Shown: positions 40,173-50,768 of the stretch, piece after piece | Layout of the letters: every line of letters begins with the position of its first letter | Position numbering within the stretch: the first letter of the stretch is position 1 | Assembly (NCBI RefSeq): GCF_023051105.1 | Contig: NZ_JALKIL010000003.1 | Coordinates: 168,798-232,797, forward strand | Direction: 5' to 3' | From: Anaerobiospirillum sp. NML120449 | GTDB taxonomy: Bacteria; Pseudomonadota; Gammaproteobacteria; Enterobacterales; Succinivibrionaceae | DNA: 64,000 nucleotides | Notes under the pieces: model-generated | What the model saw: the letters and a program-made list of their open reading frames with translations, nothing else | Databases searched by the model: none | Told to the model about the DNA's origin: nothing | Translations under genes and position numbers: made by a program

Positions 40173-40212
40173 AAAAGCCCCTGCTTCGACAGAAACGGGG
40201 GCTTTTAATTTT
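40173..40212 (-). terminator. Bidirectional terminator after flagellin 1
   Basis: AAAAGCCCCTG pairs with CGGGGGCTTTT around 40173-40206, with A/T-tracts on both sides. It lies 80 bases after the flagellin stop (minus) and also closes the small peptide gene (plus). Confidence 0.85.
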
Positions 40213-40290
40213 CGCGCATAAGACTGACAAAAGTCTGCAGTCAGTCTTATGCAGAGCAAACAGGAAGCTTAATTCTAAGCACTCATCCTG

Positions 40291-41166
40291 TTAGCCGAGC
40301 AGGGACAGACCAAGCTGTGGACGGGTGTTAGCCTGCATGAGCATGGAGGTTGCAGCCTGCTGGATAATGGACTGCTGGGACAGGTTGGCAGACTCTTCGG
40401 CGAAGTCTGCATCACGAATTCTGCTGCGGGCATCAGACTGGTTGGCAGATACGTTAGCCTGGTTACGAATTGAGCTTTCCAGTCTGTTTTGTAAAGCGCC
40501 CAGGTCAGCACGCTTACCATCAGACTCAGCAATGGCCTTATCGATAGCAGTAATCATAGCACTGGCCTCATCGGCTGTAGCCATCTTAAGCTTGCCAGCA
40601 TCCATTACAGCGTCCATACCATTCATCTTGGAAAGAATGCCATTCTTAACAGTAAAATCGATGGTGTCGCCCTTATTGGCGCCAACCTGCAGAGTCATCT
40701 TTCCATCAGCAGCCGCAGCACCGCCGTAAATCGAGTCAGCGCCAGCGCCGTCCAGAACGGTCTTGCCACCGAACTTGGTGCTCTTGGCAATACGGTTGAT
40801 TTCGTCAGCCATAGCCTGGGCCTCTTTGGCCAGAGCAGCACGGTCCTCTGCAGTATTGGTACCGTTGGCTGACTGTACAGCCAGAGTACGGATCTTCTGC
40901 AGCATGTTGGTGGTCTCGTCCATGGCGCCTTCGATGGTCTGGGCAAGAGCAATACCATCGGAGGAGTTACGGTTACCCTGATTCAGACCATTGATCTGAG
41001 TTGTCAGTCTGCTGGAGATCTGCAGGCCAGCTGCATCATCCTTGGCGCTGTTAATTCTCAGACCTGAAGAGAGGCGTTGATAGGTCGTAGTGAGCTGATT
41101 CTGTACATTGTTAAGATAGCGGCGTCCGTTCAGGGAGCTGACGTTTGTATTTACATAAACTGCCAT
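40291..41166 (-). CDS. fliC: Flagellin 1
   Basis: This is the flagellar filament subunit, 291 residues, short for the family because the surface-exposed middle is small. The N-terminal D0/D1 part (AVYVNTNVSSLNGRRYLNN, LSSGLRINSAKDDAAGLQIS) and the C-terminal part (NQSDARSRIRDADFAEES, ANTRPQLGLSLLG) are typical. The ATG at 41166 has AAGGA upstream. It is a near-duplicate of the flagellin at 41632-42510, differing mainly between residues 105 and 225. No clear sigma28 promoter was identified. Both genes are followed by their own terminator, so they are separate transcripts. Confidence 0.95.
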   Translation of the reverse strand: MAVYVNTNVSSLNGRRYLNNVQNQLTTTYQRLSSGLRINSAKDDAAGLQISSRLTTQINGLNQGNRNSSDGIALAQTIEGAMDETTNMLQKIRTLAVQSANGTNTAEDRAALAKEAQAMADEINRIAKSTKFGGKTVLDGAGADSIYGGAAAADGKMTLQVGANKGDTIDFTVKNGILSKMNGMDAVMDAGKLKMATADEASAMITAIDKAIAESDGKRADLGALQNRLESSIRNQANVSANQSDARSRIRDADFAEESANLSQQSIIQQAATSMLMQANTRPQLGLSLLG

Positions 41167-41533
41167 TAAATAATTCCTTTATCGTTATGAAATGTGTCTC
41201 TCATAATATGGCTGTAAAACCATTACAGCCGGCAAATTACAACGTTAGCAATGTACGATGTTGAATCTATGATCAAAACCATTGATGGCACGTCGATATC
41301 AGCCATATTCTTGATACATAACTAGATACATAATATAGCGTCAGTTTTACACACAATAATTAAATTTTCACTTTTAATCCGTGCTTATTAAGCATTAAGT
41401 TAGTAAGCAACTAAGATATAATGCCTGCTACTTATGCTCTGCAAAACGTTTTAGTTAATACAAGTCTCATATATTATTCTGGAAAGTGTATGCCTGGTTC
41501 GTGTGCACTGGCAGTAACTGTCCCACCAAAAGA
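41167..41533. other. Spacer between flagellin genes
   Basis: This AT-rich stretch should carry the promoter of flagellin 1. A GGCTGATAT on the minus strand near 41305 faintly resembles a sigma28 -10 element, without a matching -35 at the right distance. Confidence 0.35.
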
Positions 41534-41568
41534 AAAAGCCCGATCATTGAAAATATGATCGGGCTTTT
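41534..41568 (-). terminator. Terminator after flagellin 2
   Basis: AAAAGCCCGATCA (41534-41546) pairs perfectly with TGATCGGGCTTTT (41556-41568), with T-rich flanks. Confidence 0.9.
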
Positions 41569-41631
41569 CTTTTCTATCTGAGAATCTGTCTGAGTTAACA
41601 GAAAGTCAGATCTGCATGCAATGCTAATATA

Positions 41632-42510
41632 TTAACCGAGCAGGGACAGACCGAGCTGTGGACGGGTATTAGCCTGCATGAGCATGGAGGTAGCAGCCTG
41701 CTGGATAATGGACTGCTGGGACAGATTGGCTGATTCTTCGGCGAAGTCTGCGTCACGAATTCTGCTGCGTGCATCAGACTGGTTGGCAGAGACGTTAGCC
41801 TGGTTGCGAATTGAGCTTTCCAGTCTGTTTTGTAAAGCACCAATGTCGGCGCGCTGACCATCAATAATACCAATGGCCTTGTCGATGGCAGTGATCATGG
41901 CAGATGCATTGTCAGCTGTGGACATCTTCAGAGCACCCTTATCCATTACAGCAGCCATACCATTAATCTTGGAGAGGATGGTAGCGTTAACTTCAAAGGT
42001 AATGGTGTCGCCCTTGTTGGCACCAACCTGAAGGGTCAGCTTGCCCTTGGAGGTAGCATTACCGGCGCTGTAGATAGAGCCGTCACCACCACCGTCCAGA
42101 ACGGTCTTGCCACCAAACTTGGTCTGCTTGGCAATACGGTTGATCTCGTCAGCCAGAGCCTGAGCTTCCTTCTGCAGAGCAGTACGGTCTTCAGTAGTGT
42201 TGGTACCGTTGGCAGACTGAACAGCCAGAGTACGAATCTTCTGAAGCATATTGGTGGTTTCGTCCATGGCGCCTTCGATGGTCTGGGCAAGAGCAATACC
42301 ATCGGAGGAGTTACGGTTACCCTGATTCAGACCGTTTATCTGGGTAGTCAGTCTGCTGGAAATCTGCAAGCCGGCAGCGTCATCTTTGGCGCTGTTAATT
42401 CTCAGGCCTGAGGAGAGACGTTGATATGTGGTTGTCAGCTGATTCTGTACATTATTGAGGTAGCGACGTCCGTTAAGGCTGGACACATTGGTATTAACAT
42501 AAACTGCCAT
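41632..42510 (-). CDS. fliC: Flagellin 2
   Basis: This second filament subunit has 292 residues. Its first 104 and last 70 residues are almost identical to flagellin 1; the middle differs by scattered substitutions and one extra residue (for example DGGGDGSIYSAGNATSKG against DGAGADSIYGGAAAADG). Conservation at both ends reflects filament packing and possibly gene conversion. The ATG at 42510 has no strong ribosome binding site apart from AAGG in AATAAGGTGA. Two flagellins in tandem suggest a composite filament or differential use. Confidence 0.95.
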   Translation of the reverse strand: MAVYVNTNVSSLNGRRYLNNVQNQLTTTYQRLSSGLRINSAKDDAAGLQISSRLTTQINGLNQGNRNSSDGIALAQTIEGAMDETTNMLQKIRTLAVQSANGTNTTEDRTALQKEAQALADEINRIAKQTKFGGKTVLDGGGDGSIYSAGNATSKGKLTLQVGANKGDTITFEVNATILSKINGMAAVMDKGALKMSTADNASAMITAIDKAIGIIDGQRADIGALQNRLESSIRNQANVSANQSDARSRIRDADFAEESANLSQQSIIQQAATSMLMQANTRPQLGLSLLG

Positions 42511-44315
42511 AATTCACCTTATTAATCAGCAGTGCACTAATATGGTTCATTCAATTCATATTTAGTGCTGTTTATGAGTAGATGACCTCATAAGGTCTCA
42601 TTGCAACCGTTAACGTCCGGTGTAAAAGGATATAAATTGCGCCTGTAAAATTTCATTTACAGTGTATCTATTTGCCAACACAAACAACGTACGTATCGTA
42701 ATTTGTCTTATTATTGAACCTGTATGACAGTGATTTCATGTATGAGCTATTACGCTTATATATGGCTCTTTAGCAATATATAGTTATTTGCAAATAAATT
42801 AATATATTCACGTACAAGTAGTCATGTTCTCTATGCAGTCCATACCCTTGAAAGGTTCTGCATAGATACATCATATGTTATAGCTATGACGGTTATTTCA
42901 GTCCCGAAAATTACAGCCCTATTATCAAGCTCAATGCATTAATCATATGTGACATGCAGCACAGAAAAACTAACAACATATAAATATGTCTATTCATATA
43001 AAACTTACTATTACTGCTTCCTGGCCATACCAGGGCCCCCAAAGCTGGGACAGCTTGTTCGTAATATTTTCCCATCTTTGCTGACTTTGTTATGCACACT
43101 GTGCCATAGGAGTGCTGATAGGCAGCTATGCTTTGAGTGGGTACAGCTTCGTGTTGACATCAGGTGAGGCTGTTGCAGAAAGACGGCCTGTGTTTTGTTC
43201 AGTTTTGCTAATGGCTAAAGGCTTATTAAGTACGTCCAGCCCCATTTATCCATGCTTTGAGGGCTATTTTATTTTGTTAATCTCATTAATAAAGTAAATT
43301 ATTATTAGCCTGTTCAGGTCAAATAATGGCACCTGACTGACGGGATAAATTCTCACAGGCCTGGTTGCGGGCTGTACGGGTGTAATTCACATTGACGTGC
43401 TTTCCTGAGTGGCCTGCTTATCAAGTTTATGTATGGAAGCCTGCTGTTTCGATGACTGCGGGGATTGTGAGAAATTATTGTGCTTTTTTGCAAATAAGGT
43501 AATTAATCTGTTGTGTCGCGATTTGCCTGCCAAAACAGCAGAACCTTTACAGGACCCCAGACCTGCCATAAACCTGGGATTAACAGGTACATGACTCCCT
43601 TGTGAGCGTACTGTCCGGAGCCGTTGTTCGTGCTTTTTTGTGGTGGACATCAATTTTTACAAACGGCATATTTATGCCTATTTCTGGCGATTTATCCATA
43701 TCAGTTTACAGACGGCGCAGGGCTGCAATTGTGTTGGATCTTTTTGCCCTCCTGGTGTATGATGAGCCCCCACGAATTACCAAGCCTGACAGACAGAATG
43801 CCCGCTTATAAAAGGACATGATTTACCGTTTCTGAGGTTCCGTGCAGAGCCAGACGTGGAAACGCTATCTTACTGACTGGACAGGCTTTTGCTTTTTCCC
43901 GATGGCCGCCTGGCGCGCCCATCTTTCTTTAAACTTATTATCAGCATCGTCCGCAGAGTGAGGCGGAGGCGCTGTCGTGAACTGTTCCTTCGGTGCAGGA
44001 AAAATCCCCTGTTACCGTGCAGCCCAGACGGACTGTATACGGCACAGGCTGCGTTTTGGATGTACAGCGGGATCATCTGAGCCCCCACATACTCCCTGCC
44101 GGCCTGACTGCTCAAGGAATGTCCCCTGTAGTATGTTTGCGCAGCAGAGAGCTTAAGCTTTCTGGGACGGGCCGTGCCCGTCATTTGTGCTTTGTACTGC
44201 AGGCAGCATCTGACAGGCTGCATCATCCTTTATATGCACCTGTTCTACAGTCACGCAGGCCGATCCCGACCACCCTGGTCGTGAGACGGTATGATGTCAT
44301 TTATGGAGCCGTGCC
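42511..44315. other. 1.8-kb AT-rich spacer between flagellin 2 and nrdA
   Basis: 42540-43000 is AT-rich and should hold the flagellin 2 promoter. No gene is supported; frames of 60-150 codons (for example 43387-43653 on minus and 43993-44463 on plus) lack ribosome binding sites and known motifs. The stretch contains one NrdR-like box. Confidence 0.45.
42774..42783. promoter_or_regulatory. NrdR-box-like sequence
   Basis: CAATATATAG matches the symmetrical core of the NrdR box (CWATATATWG). NrdR normally represses nrd operons from paired boxes near the promoter; here a single box lies 1.5 kb before nrdA, so the match may be chance in AT-rich DNA. Confidence 0.2.
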
Positions 44316-46838
44316 GTGCAGATCATCAAACGCTCAGGTCTTGCAGAAACATTTGACGTTAACAAAATCGCCATCGTTCTGGGCAAGGCCTTTTCCAATG
44401 TTGGTGAGGCGCTTACTGATGAAATCCGTCACGATCTGGTTACCACTATCTCTGATAAGGTAATCAATACTTCAGATCGTACCGTCGAGAACATTCAGGA
44501 CATTGTTGAGCAGACCCTCATGGCCCGTGGCTTCTACTCAGTGGCCAAGAGCTATATTCTCTACCGTCAGAAGCGTTTTGAGCTGCGTACTGCCCGCAAC
44601 AACATCATTGATGCCAGCGGTGACGAGACCCTCAAGGTTACCCTGGAGTCCATTCAGAATGACTTTATGGAGCCAGAGTACGCCATGACCGTACTGGCCT
44701 CCAAGTACACAGCCATTGCTCCTCGTTCTGGCTCAGTCAACGATCAGCTTACCGCCCTTATCAAGGCTGCCTGCGAGCTGACCACCTCTACTGCACCACG
44801 CTTTGAACTTATTGCCGGCCGTCTGCTGTCCCACAAGTTTCACCGTACCTTAAGAGAGCAGCTCCAGCCTCTTAACCTCAACACTTTCTACCGTAAGATC
44901 AGCTGGCTTGCCAACCAGGGCCTGTACGGTCAGTACATCCTTGATGCCTACTCCGAAGAGGAACTTAACGAAGCCGCCGGTTTCATCGAGAACACCCGCG
45001 ACTATCTGTTCACCTATTCAGGTCTTGATCTGGTCATCAAGCGTTACCTTATTTCCACCCATAAGCACGAGCCTGTAGAGACCCCACAGGAAATGTTCCT
45101 TGGTATTTCTCTGCACCTGGCCATGAAGGAAGACCGCAACGAGCGTCTTACCTGGGTACGCCGTTTCTACGACATGCTCTCACGCATGGAAGTAACCATG
45201 GCTACCCCTACTCTGGCCAATGCCCGCAAGCCATTCCATCAGCTGTCTTCATGCTTCATCGATACTGTGCCTGACAGCCTGACCGGTATCTACCGATCCA
45301 TAAACAACTTTGCTCAGGTCAGCAAATTTGGCGGTGGTATGGGTATGTACCTTGGTAAGGTACGCGCCATGGGCTCAGCTATCCGTAACTTTGAGGGTGC
45401 AGCAGGCGGCGTAATCCGCTGGATCCGTCTTATCAACGACACTGCCGTTGCAGTAGATCAGCTGGGCGTACGTCAGGGCGCTGTAGCCGTCTATCTGGAC
45501 ATCTGGCACCGTGACCTCCCTGAGTTCCTCCAGCTTCGCACCAACAATGGTGACGACCGCATGAAGGCTCACGACGTCTTCCCAGCCCTGTGTGTACCAG
45601 ACTACTTCTGGCGCCAGGTTGAGGACAACATGGACGGTCAGTGGCAGCTGATGTGTCCATATGAGATTCGCAAGTACAAGGGCTACAGCCTCGAGGACTG
45701 CTACGGCGATCTCTGGGAAGAGCGTTACCACGACTGTCTGCACGACAATCGTATCTCCAAGCGCTCCATTGGTATCAAGGACCTGGTACGTCTTATCATC
45801 AAGTCTGCTGTTGAAACCGGTACTCCGTTCATTTTCAACCGCGATCATGTTAACAAGGCCAATCCTAACAACCACTGCGGCACTATCTACTCTTCCAACT
45901 TATGTACTGAGATCGCTCAGAACATGAGCCCAATTGCCAGCGAAGAGACTCAGATTATCAACAGTGAAGACGGTGAGATTCGCGTTACCACAACCACCCG
46001 TCCTGGCGACTTTGTTGTCTGTAACCTTGCCTCCCTTTCTCTGGGCCGTCTGCCAGTAGACAATGAGGAATACCTCAACGACCTGGTATTCACCGCTGTA
46101 CGTGCCCTGGATAACGTTATTGACCTTAACTTCTATCCAGTGCCTTACGCTCAGATTACCAACCAGCGCTATCGCGCCATCGGTCTGGGCATGAGCGGTT
46201 ACCACCACATGCTCTCCAAGGCTGGCATTCCATGGGAAAGCGAGGAGCACCTCAAGTACTCCGATGAGGTATTTGAGCGCATCAACCGTGCTGCTATCCG
46301 CGCCTCCTGCAGCATTGCCCGTGAAAAGGGCTCCTATGCAAAATTCGAGGGCTCTGACTGGCAGACTGGTGAATACTTCACCAAGCGTGGCTATATGTCA
46401 CCTGAGTGGCAGCAGGTTCGTGAGGATGTAGCCCGTTACGGTATGCGCAATGCCTATCTGCTGGCTATCGCCCCTACCTCATCAACCTCCATCATTGCAG
46501 GCACTACCGCCGGTATTGACCCTGTGATGAACAAGTACTTCCTGGAGGAGAAGAAGGGTTCCATGCTGCCTCGCGTAGCCCCTGATCTCAACCCTACCAC
46601 CTTCTGGCTGTACAAGGGCGCTCACAGCATCGATCAGCGCTGGTCCGTACGTGCTGCCGGTATTCGTCAGCGTCACATCGACCAGTCTCAGAGCATGAAC
46701 CTGTACATTACCAATGAGTACAGCATGCGTCAGGTACTTAACCTCTATCTGCTGGCCAACCGCTGCGGAGTGAAGACCATTTACTACGTACGCTCCAAGG
46801 CCCTTGAGGTGGAGGAGTGCGAGTCCTGCAGCTCATAA
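44316..46838 (+). CDS. nrdA: Class Ia ribonucleoside-diphosphate reductase, alpha subunit NrdA
   Basis: NrdA reduces ribonucleoside diphosphates to deoxy forms with the radical supplied by NrdB. The product has 840 residues (761 in E. coli). An N-terminal ATP-cone (MQIIKRSGLAETFDVNKI) gives allosteric control. Catalytic features are the Cys in SSCFIDTVPDS near 310, the N-x-C-x-E motif in SSNLCTEI near 528 holding the thiyl Cys and Glu, IIAGTTAGIDP, and the redox-active C-terminal Cys pair, ECESCSS. The start is the GTG at 44316, with GGAG about eight bases upstream. A terminator follows directly, so nrdB, 1.1 kb downstream, is likely transcribed separately. Confidence 0.95.
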   Translation: MQIIKRSGLAETFDVNKIAIVLGKAFSNVGEALTDEIRHDLVTTISDKVINTSDRTVENIQDIVEQTLMARGFYSVAKSYILYRQKRFELRTARNNIIDASGDETLKVTLESIQNDFMEPEYAMTVLASKYTAIAPRSGSVNDQLTALIKAACELTTSTAPRFELIAGRLLSHKFHRTLREQLQPLNLNTFYRKISWLANQGLYGQYILDAYSEEELNEAAGFIENTRDYLFTYSGLDLVIKRYLISTHKHEPVETPQEMFLGISLHLAMKEDRNERLTWVRRFYDMLSRMEVTMATPTLANARKPFHQLSSCFIDTVPDSLTGIYRSINNFAQVSKFGGGMGMYLGKVRAMGSAIRNFEGAAGGVIRWIRLINDTAVAVDQLGVRQGAVAVYLDIWHRDLPEFLQLRTNNGDDRMKAHDVFPALCVPDYFWRQVEDNMDGQWQLMCPYEIRKYKGYSLEDCYGDLWEERYHDCLHDNRISKRSIGIKDLVRLIIKSAVETGTPFIFNRDHVNKANPNNHCGTIYSSNLCTEIAQNMSPIASEETQIINSEDGEIRVTTTTRPGDFVVCNLASLSLGRLPVDNEEYLNDLVFTAVRALDNVIDLNFYPVPYAQITNQRYRAIGLGMSGYHHMLSKAGIPWESEEHLKYSDEVFERINRAAIRASCSIAREKGSYAKFEGSDWQTGEYFTKRGYMSPEWQQVREDVARYGMRNAYLLAIAPTSSTSIIAGTTAGIDPVMNKYFLEEKKGSMLPRVAPDLNPTTFWLYKGAHSIDQRWSVRAAGIRQRHIDQSQSMNLYITNEYSMRQVLNLYLLANRCGVKTIYYVRSKALEVEECESCSS

Positions 46839-46891
46839 GAGGCAGCAGCGCACTCACAAGGCCTGCAGCATACTATGCAGGCCTGATATCG

Positions 46892-46934
46892 CCGCCCCGC
46901 AGCAGTTAACTGTTGCGGGGCGGTGACTTTTTGG
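46892..46934 (+). terminator. Terminator after nrdA
   Basis: CCGCCCCGCAGCAG pairs with CTGTTGCGGGGCGG across TTAA, within 46892-46923 (one G-U), followed by TGACTTTTTGG. Confidence 0.85.
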
Positions 46935-47170
46935 CCTGCATGGTCATATGCCATATCCGGCCTGAAAACAGCGAAAACCGGTGCTGCCCCTGCATCAGCT
47001 CCGGCGGCCATTCTACAGCCATATCTCTGCAAACTTTGGCCAAAGGCCATGGCATTAAGAGCGCCCACAGGCACCCCATGCCCGGCTTTTTATTGGCGTG
47101 ACCAGGCTGTGAGCTGCCGCCATGTATCGCGGATAACTCTGATTGGCTTCTATTTGCCATGATTTGCCCT

Positions 47171-47310
47171 GAGTGGCTCTGATTTGCCATGAGTAGCTCC
47201 GACTGGCTCCGATTTGGCATGAGTAGCTCCGATTGGCTCCGATTTCCCATGAGTAGCCCCGATTGGCTCCGATTTCCCATGAGTAGCCCCGATTGGCTCC
47301 GATTTGCCTG
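47171..47310. repeat. 30-bp tandem repeat in the nrdA-nrdB gap
   Basis: GAGTAGC recurs at 47191, 47221, 47251 and 47281, exactly 30 bases apart, with TCCGATTGGCTCCGATTTCC between. A diverged half unit precedes it. Long minus-strand frames across it (decapeptide repeats) are artefacts. The remaining 600 bases to nrdB show no gene. Confidence 0.85.
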
Positions 47311-47953
47311 CATGGGCGTGCATATGGCGCTATTGAGCTGAGCAGTTGCATGGTGAAACGGGTATAGCTTTTGCGTACAACTTTGGACATAAACAATCAG
47401 ACATGTTTTGACTGTTTAACGCATATATTGCATTGATATCCATAAATCTTTATAATTGTATGCACATTTTTGGAGGCATAACCTGGCCATACCTGGTACA
47501 TCCCAGAGGCCTGAAAAAAGGGCCAGCACTGGCCCGAGCACTGTTGTGCGGACCTTGCTTATTATCAATGTCCAAATCGCAAGATTAAATATCACATACA
47601 CAGGGGACGTGTTTTGTTAAAATATGCCCTCGTTACATTTTTACTGTGCCTGCTGCAGACCCACCATGCAAAAATGCAATATGGGTCACTGTAAGCGCAT
47701 ACCTGTGACTATGAGAGCATGCTGTGGACAGTAAGCTCGTATCAGCGCCCTTTGGGCACGGTACGACTCCCTGTATGCTGATGCCACCGCAAGGGCGGTG
47801 GATATGGATAGTCAGACACCCCGGACTGTGCAGCCGGGAGTATTTCATGAAAGCCGCGCCGTGCGCCGCCACAATGAACCTGGCCAGTCCTGGCGGACCG
47901 GGCCGGCCAAGATCTGACTTGATTTGACCTATCTAACCCAGAGTCTGACAGTA

Positions 47954-48997
47954 ATGGATAAACTTACCAGAAAGAAGCTCTTTAATCCCGACGGTGAAAC
48001 CGACATTACCCAGTGGAGATTAATCGGCGGCAACACGACTAATCTCAACGATTTCAATAACATGAGATATCGCTGGGCTTCTGACTGGTACCGTCAGGCC
48101 ATGAACAATTTCTGGATTCCAGAGGAAATCAACCTCGGTCAGGACGTTAAGGACTACCCAAACCTTACTCCTGCTGAGCGTGAGGCTTTTGACAAGATCC
48201 TCTCTTTCCTTGTATTCCTGGACTCCATCCAGACTGCCAACCTGCCTCGTATCGCTGAGTACATCACCGTGTCCGAGGTAAATCTGTGCCTGTCCATTCA
48301 GACCTTCCAGGAGTGTATCCACTCCCAGAGCTACAGCTATATGCTGGACACTATCTGCTCTGCTGATCAGCGTAACCGCATCCTCTATCAGTGGAAGAGC
48401 GACAACCACCTGATGGCCCGAAACACCTTCATTGGTGACCTGTACAATCTCTTCCAGGATGACCAGAGCCCACGTAACCTGGTAAAGGTTATTATGGCCA
48501 ACTACATCCTTGAGGGTATTTACTTCTACTCAGGCTTCTCTTTCTTCTACAATCTCAGCCGCTATGGCAAGATGCCAGGCTCTGCTCAGGAAATCCGCTA
48601 CATCAACCGTGATGAGAACACCCACCTGTGGCTGTTCCGCAACATCATCAAGGAGATGCAGAAAGAAAACCCTGAGCTATTTGACGAGGCTATGGTTAAG
48701 GAGCTTCGTGAGATGATCCTTGAGGGTGTACGCCAGGAAATTGCCTGGGGCAAGTACGTAATCGGTGACAACATTCAGGGATTAAACAGCCAGATGATTC
48801 ACGATTACATAAGCTATCTGGGCAATCTGCGCTGGACCAGCCTGGGCTACCCACCACTTGATGAGAAGTACATCGAAGAACCTCATTCCATGTCCTGGGT
48901 AAGCCAGTACTCCAACGCCAACAATCTCAAGACCGACTTCTTTGAGGCCCGCTCTACCGCCTACGCCAAGAGCACCGCACTGGTAGACGACCTCTAA
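47954..48997 (+). CDS. nrdB: Class Ia ribonucleoside-diphosphate reductase, beta subunit NrdB
   Basis: NrdB holds the diiron-tyrosyl radical cofactor for NrdA. The product is 347 residues from the ATG at 47954; a TTG at 47924 would add ten residues without better signals. Iron ligands and the radical Tyr lie in FQECIHSQSYSYMLD (Glu, His, Tyr), in ILEGIYFYSGFSFFYN (Glu) and in INRDENTHLWLF (Glu and His). The C-terminal ALVDDL resembles the tail that docks into NrdA. The ferredoxin gene yfaE, often next to nrdB, is absent here. A strong GC hairpin follows. Confidence 0.95.
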   Translation: MDKLTRKKLFNPDGETDITQWRLIGGNTTNLNDFNNMRYRWASDWYRQAMNNFWIPEEINLGQDVKDYPNLTPAEREAFDKILSFLVFLDSIQTANLPRIAEYITVSEVNLCLSIQTFQECIHSQSYSYMLDTICSADQRNRILYQWKSDNHLMARNTFIGDLYNLFQDDQSPRNLVKVIMANYILEGIYFYSGFSFFYNLSRYGKMPGSAQEIRYINRDENTHLWLFRNIIKEMQKENPELFDEAMVKELREMILEGVRQEIAWGKYVIGDNIQGLNSQMIHDYISYLGNLRWTSLGYPPLDEKYIEEPHSMSWVSQYSNANNLKTDFFEARSTAYAKSTALVDDL

Positions 48998-49050
48998 TTG
49001 AGCATGGCGCGCTGCCTGCCCTGAGCAGCAGTACAGCGCACTGCATCTCC

Positions 49051-49084
49051 CCGGGGCCCCACCTGAAATCAGGCGGGGCCCCGG
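49051..49084 (+). terminator. GC-rich hairpin after nrdB
   Basis: CCGGGGCCCC (49051-49060) pairs perfectly with GGGGCCCCGG (49075-49084), with an inner CCTGA/TCAGG helix. Only a short CCGTTTCC follows, so termination efficiency is uncertain. Confidence 0.65.
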
Positions 49085-50768
49085 CCGTTTCCACTCGCCT
49101 GTTTTCAGCGCATGGACCATCTCCTCATGCTGCCTGCAGACACTTCCGATGCAGCTGTTCAGGGCTGCCATACGCGGCATCTCAATGTTCGTTATGCAGG
49201 CGTTCAGATGCAGGTGCCAGACTGCTGCTTCATACGCTGACAGCTGCTTACCAACATGCCGCCAGACTGCCTCCCTCACCCCACAGCAGATGCTGCCGCA
49301 ATTGCTGTGTAAAGCTGTTTATGCATGTCCGCCTGTCACTGGCACGGCACGCCATGCCTTAAACAGCACAGGCTACAGTTTCACCTCAATCCCAAGACTT
49401 TCAAGCTCTTGTCCTTCATGTTCGTTACTGAGCCATAATCTCAGCCCAGCGCTGAGGTCTCCTGCCCCGCTGCCCCCTGTCCTGCTGTACTCCTGCCCCG
49501 CTGCCCCCTGTCCTGCTGTATCCCTGTCCTGAAGTAATCCAGGTATGCTGTACACCAGTTATGCTTTACTCCAGCTCTGCTGTACACCTGTCCATATGTG
49601 CACCTGCCTTGCTGTACTCCAGTCTTTCTCCTGTACCTGGCTCCCCGATATTTACATTGATGACTTCAGGCCCTGCAGTTATGCTCTGCTTTAGCCCGTG
49701 CAAACGTTTGCATATGATATTGCCCGCCCTGTTGATAAGGGGTTCATGTCATTGGCAATCATTTTCGCATGATAACTTGTCTCCTGCTTTGCCTCTCCCA
49801 TGAACCATGCTTCCCTGTGCCACTAATACTGACAGCAACGTTTTCCATAAGAATTAGTTATGGTCAATTTTGGCGCAATAATCCCTGTTATTTGTGCAAA
49901 TTAGCGTGAATATTGATCATGGATGCTATTTTTTACCAGTATCAGGAACCAGTCTTTTTATTTATGGTCATACAGCGATATGAGGAGCATTTTTTGGCGT
50001 CCTTTTTGGCAGGAAGTCATGGTGCTGCCTGGTAGGAAGCGCTATATATGACCTTCTTGCCCATCATTTTCATGCCAGTTTTAATGTGGTGAATCTTAAT
50101 ATCATCTGTCTGCTATCAAGGTTCACACATACATTGCTACTGATATGATTTGTCCAGCTGGCGCTTACTCTTTGCTCTAAATTAGGCCAGCTTAATGGTC
50201 CCTGATGCGGTCATTTCCCTAAGCTGCGTATCTTTTTAAGGCAGGCAGCTGTGGTGATAATACGCAGCCTCAGTAAGCCATTCTGTCCCACTGGTAAAGA
50301 CAGTCAATTGCCTGCAACAGGCAGTGGCAATGGCTGCCTTTCAGGCTGGCAGTGTGCAGGCTTCAGGGCCTCCGAGGTTAAATATCAAACTATTTCAGTA
50401 AATTTTGAGCTTTTCTGATCAGCATTGCATCAATACTCCATTGCCTGTGCCTGTGACTATGCCTGTGACTATGCCTGTGCCAACAGCCTCTGCGCTACAG
50501 GACAGCTGAGGGCGTGCCTGTGGGCTGCCGGCAGGCTGCCTGTGGGCCGATGGCTAATGGACTTGCTTGCAGTTCCAGCCATCGAGCCTGACATCGTCAG
50601 GGAATGACAGTGTCAGGGCCTCACAGATTCAGGTTCTGACATATGAGGCATGGTATGGCCATGCGGCATACGTGTTCATGCTGAGGCAGTGCAGTTACTG
50701 CTGATGATCAGCAAAGCTGTGATTGTGACTGAAAATACAGTCTTTCTTATCCTTGTGCTTTTTTCTGT
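49085..50768. other. 1.7-kb intergenic stretch before the eptA-like gene
   Basis: 49440-49520 repeats CCTGCCCCGCTGCCCCCTGTCCTGCTGTA about twice. 49840-50100 is AT-rich. No gene, RNA or convincing promoter could be supported. Confidence 0.4.

Noticed and set aside
41200..42700. Clear sigma28 promoters for the flagellins
   Set aside because: I looked for TAAA-N15-GCCGATAA upstream of both genes and found only partial matches with wrong spacing.
47055..47396. 113- and 135-codon minus-strand frames with repeated decapeptides
   Set aside because: They derive from the 30-bp repeat in the nrdA-nrdB gap and lack ribosome binding sites.
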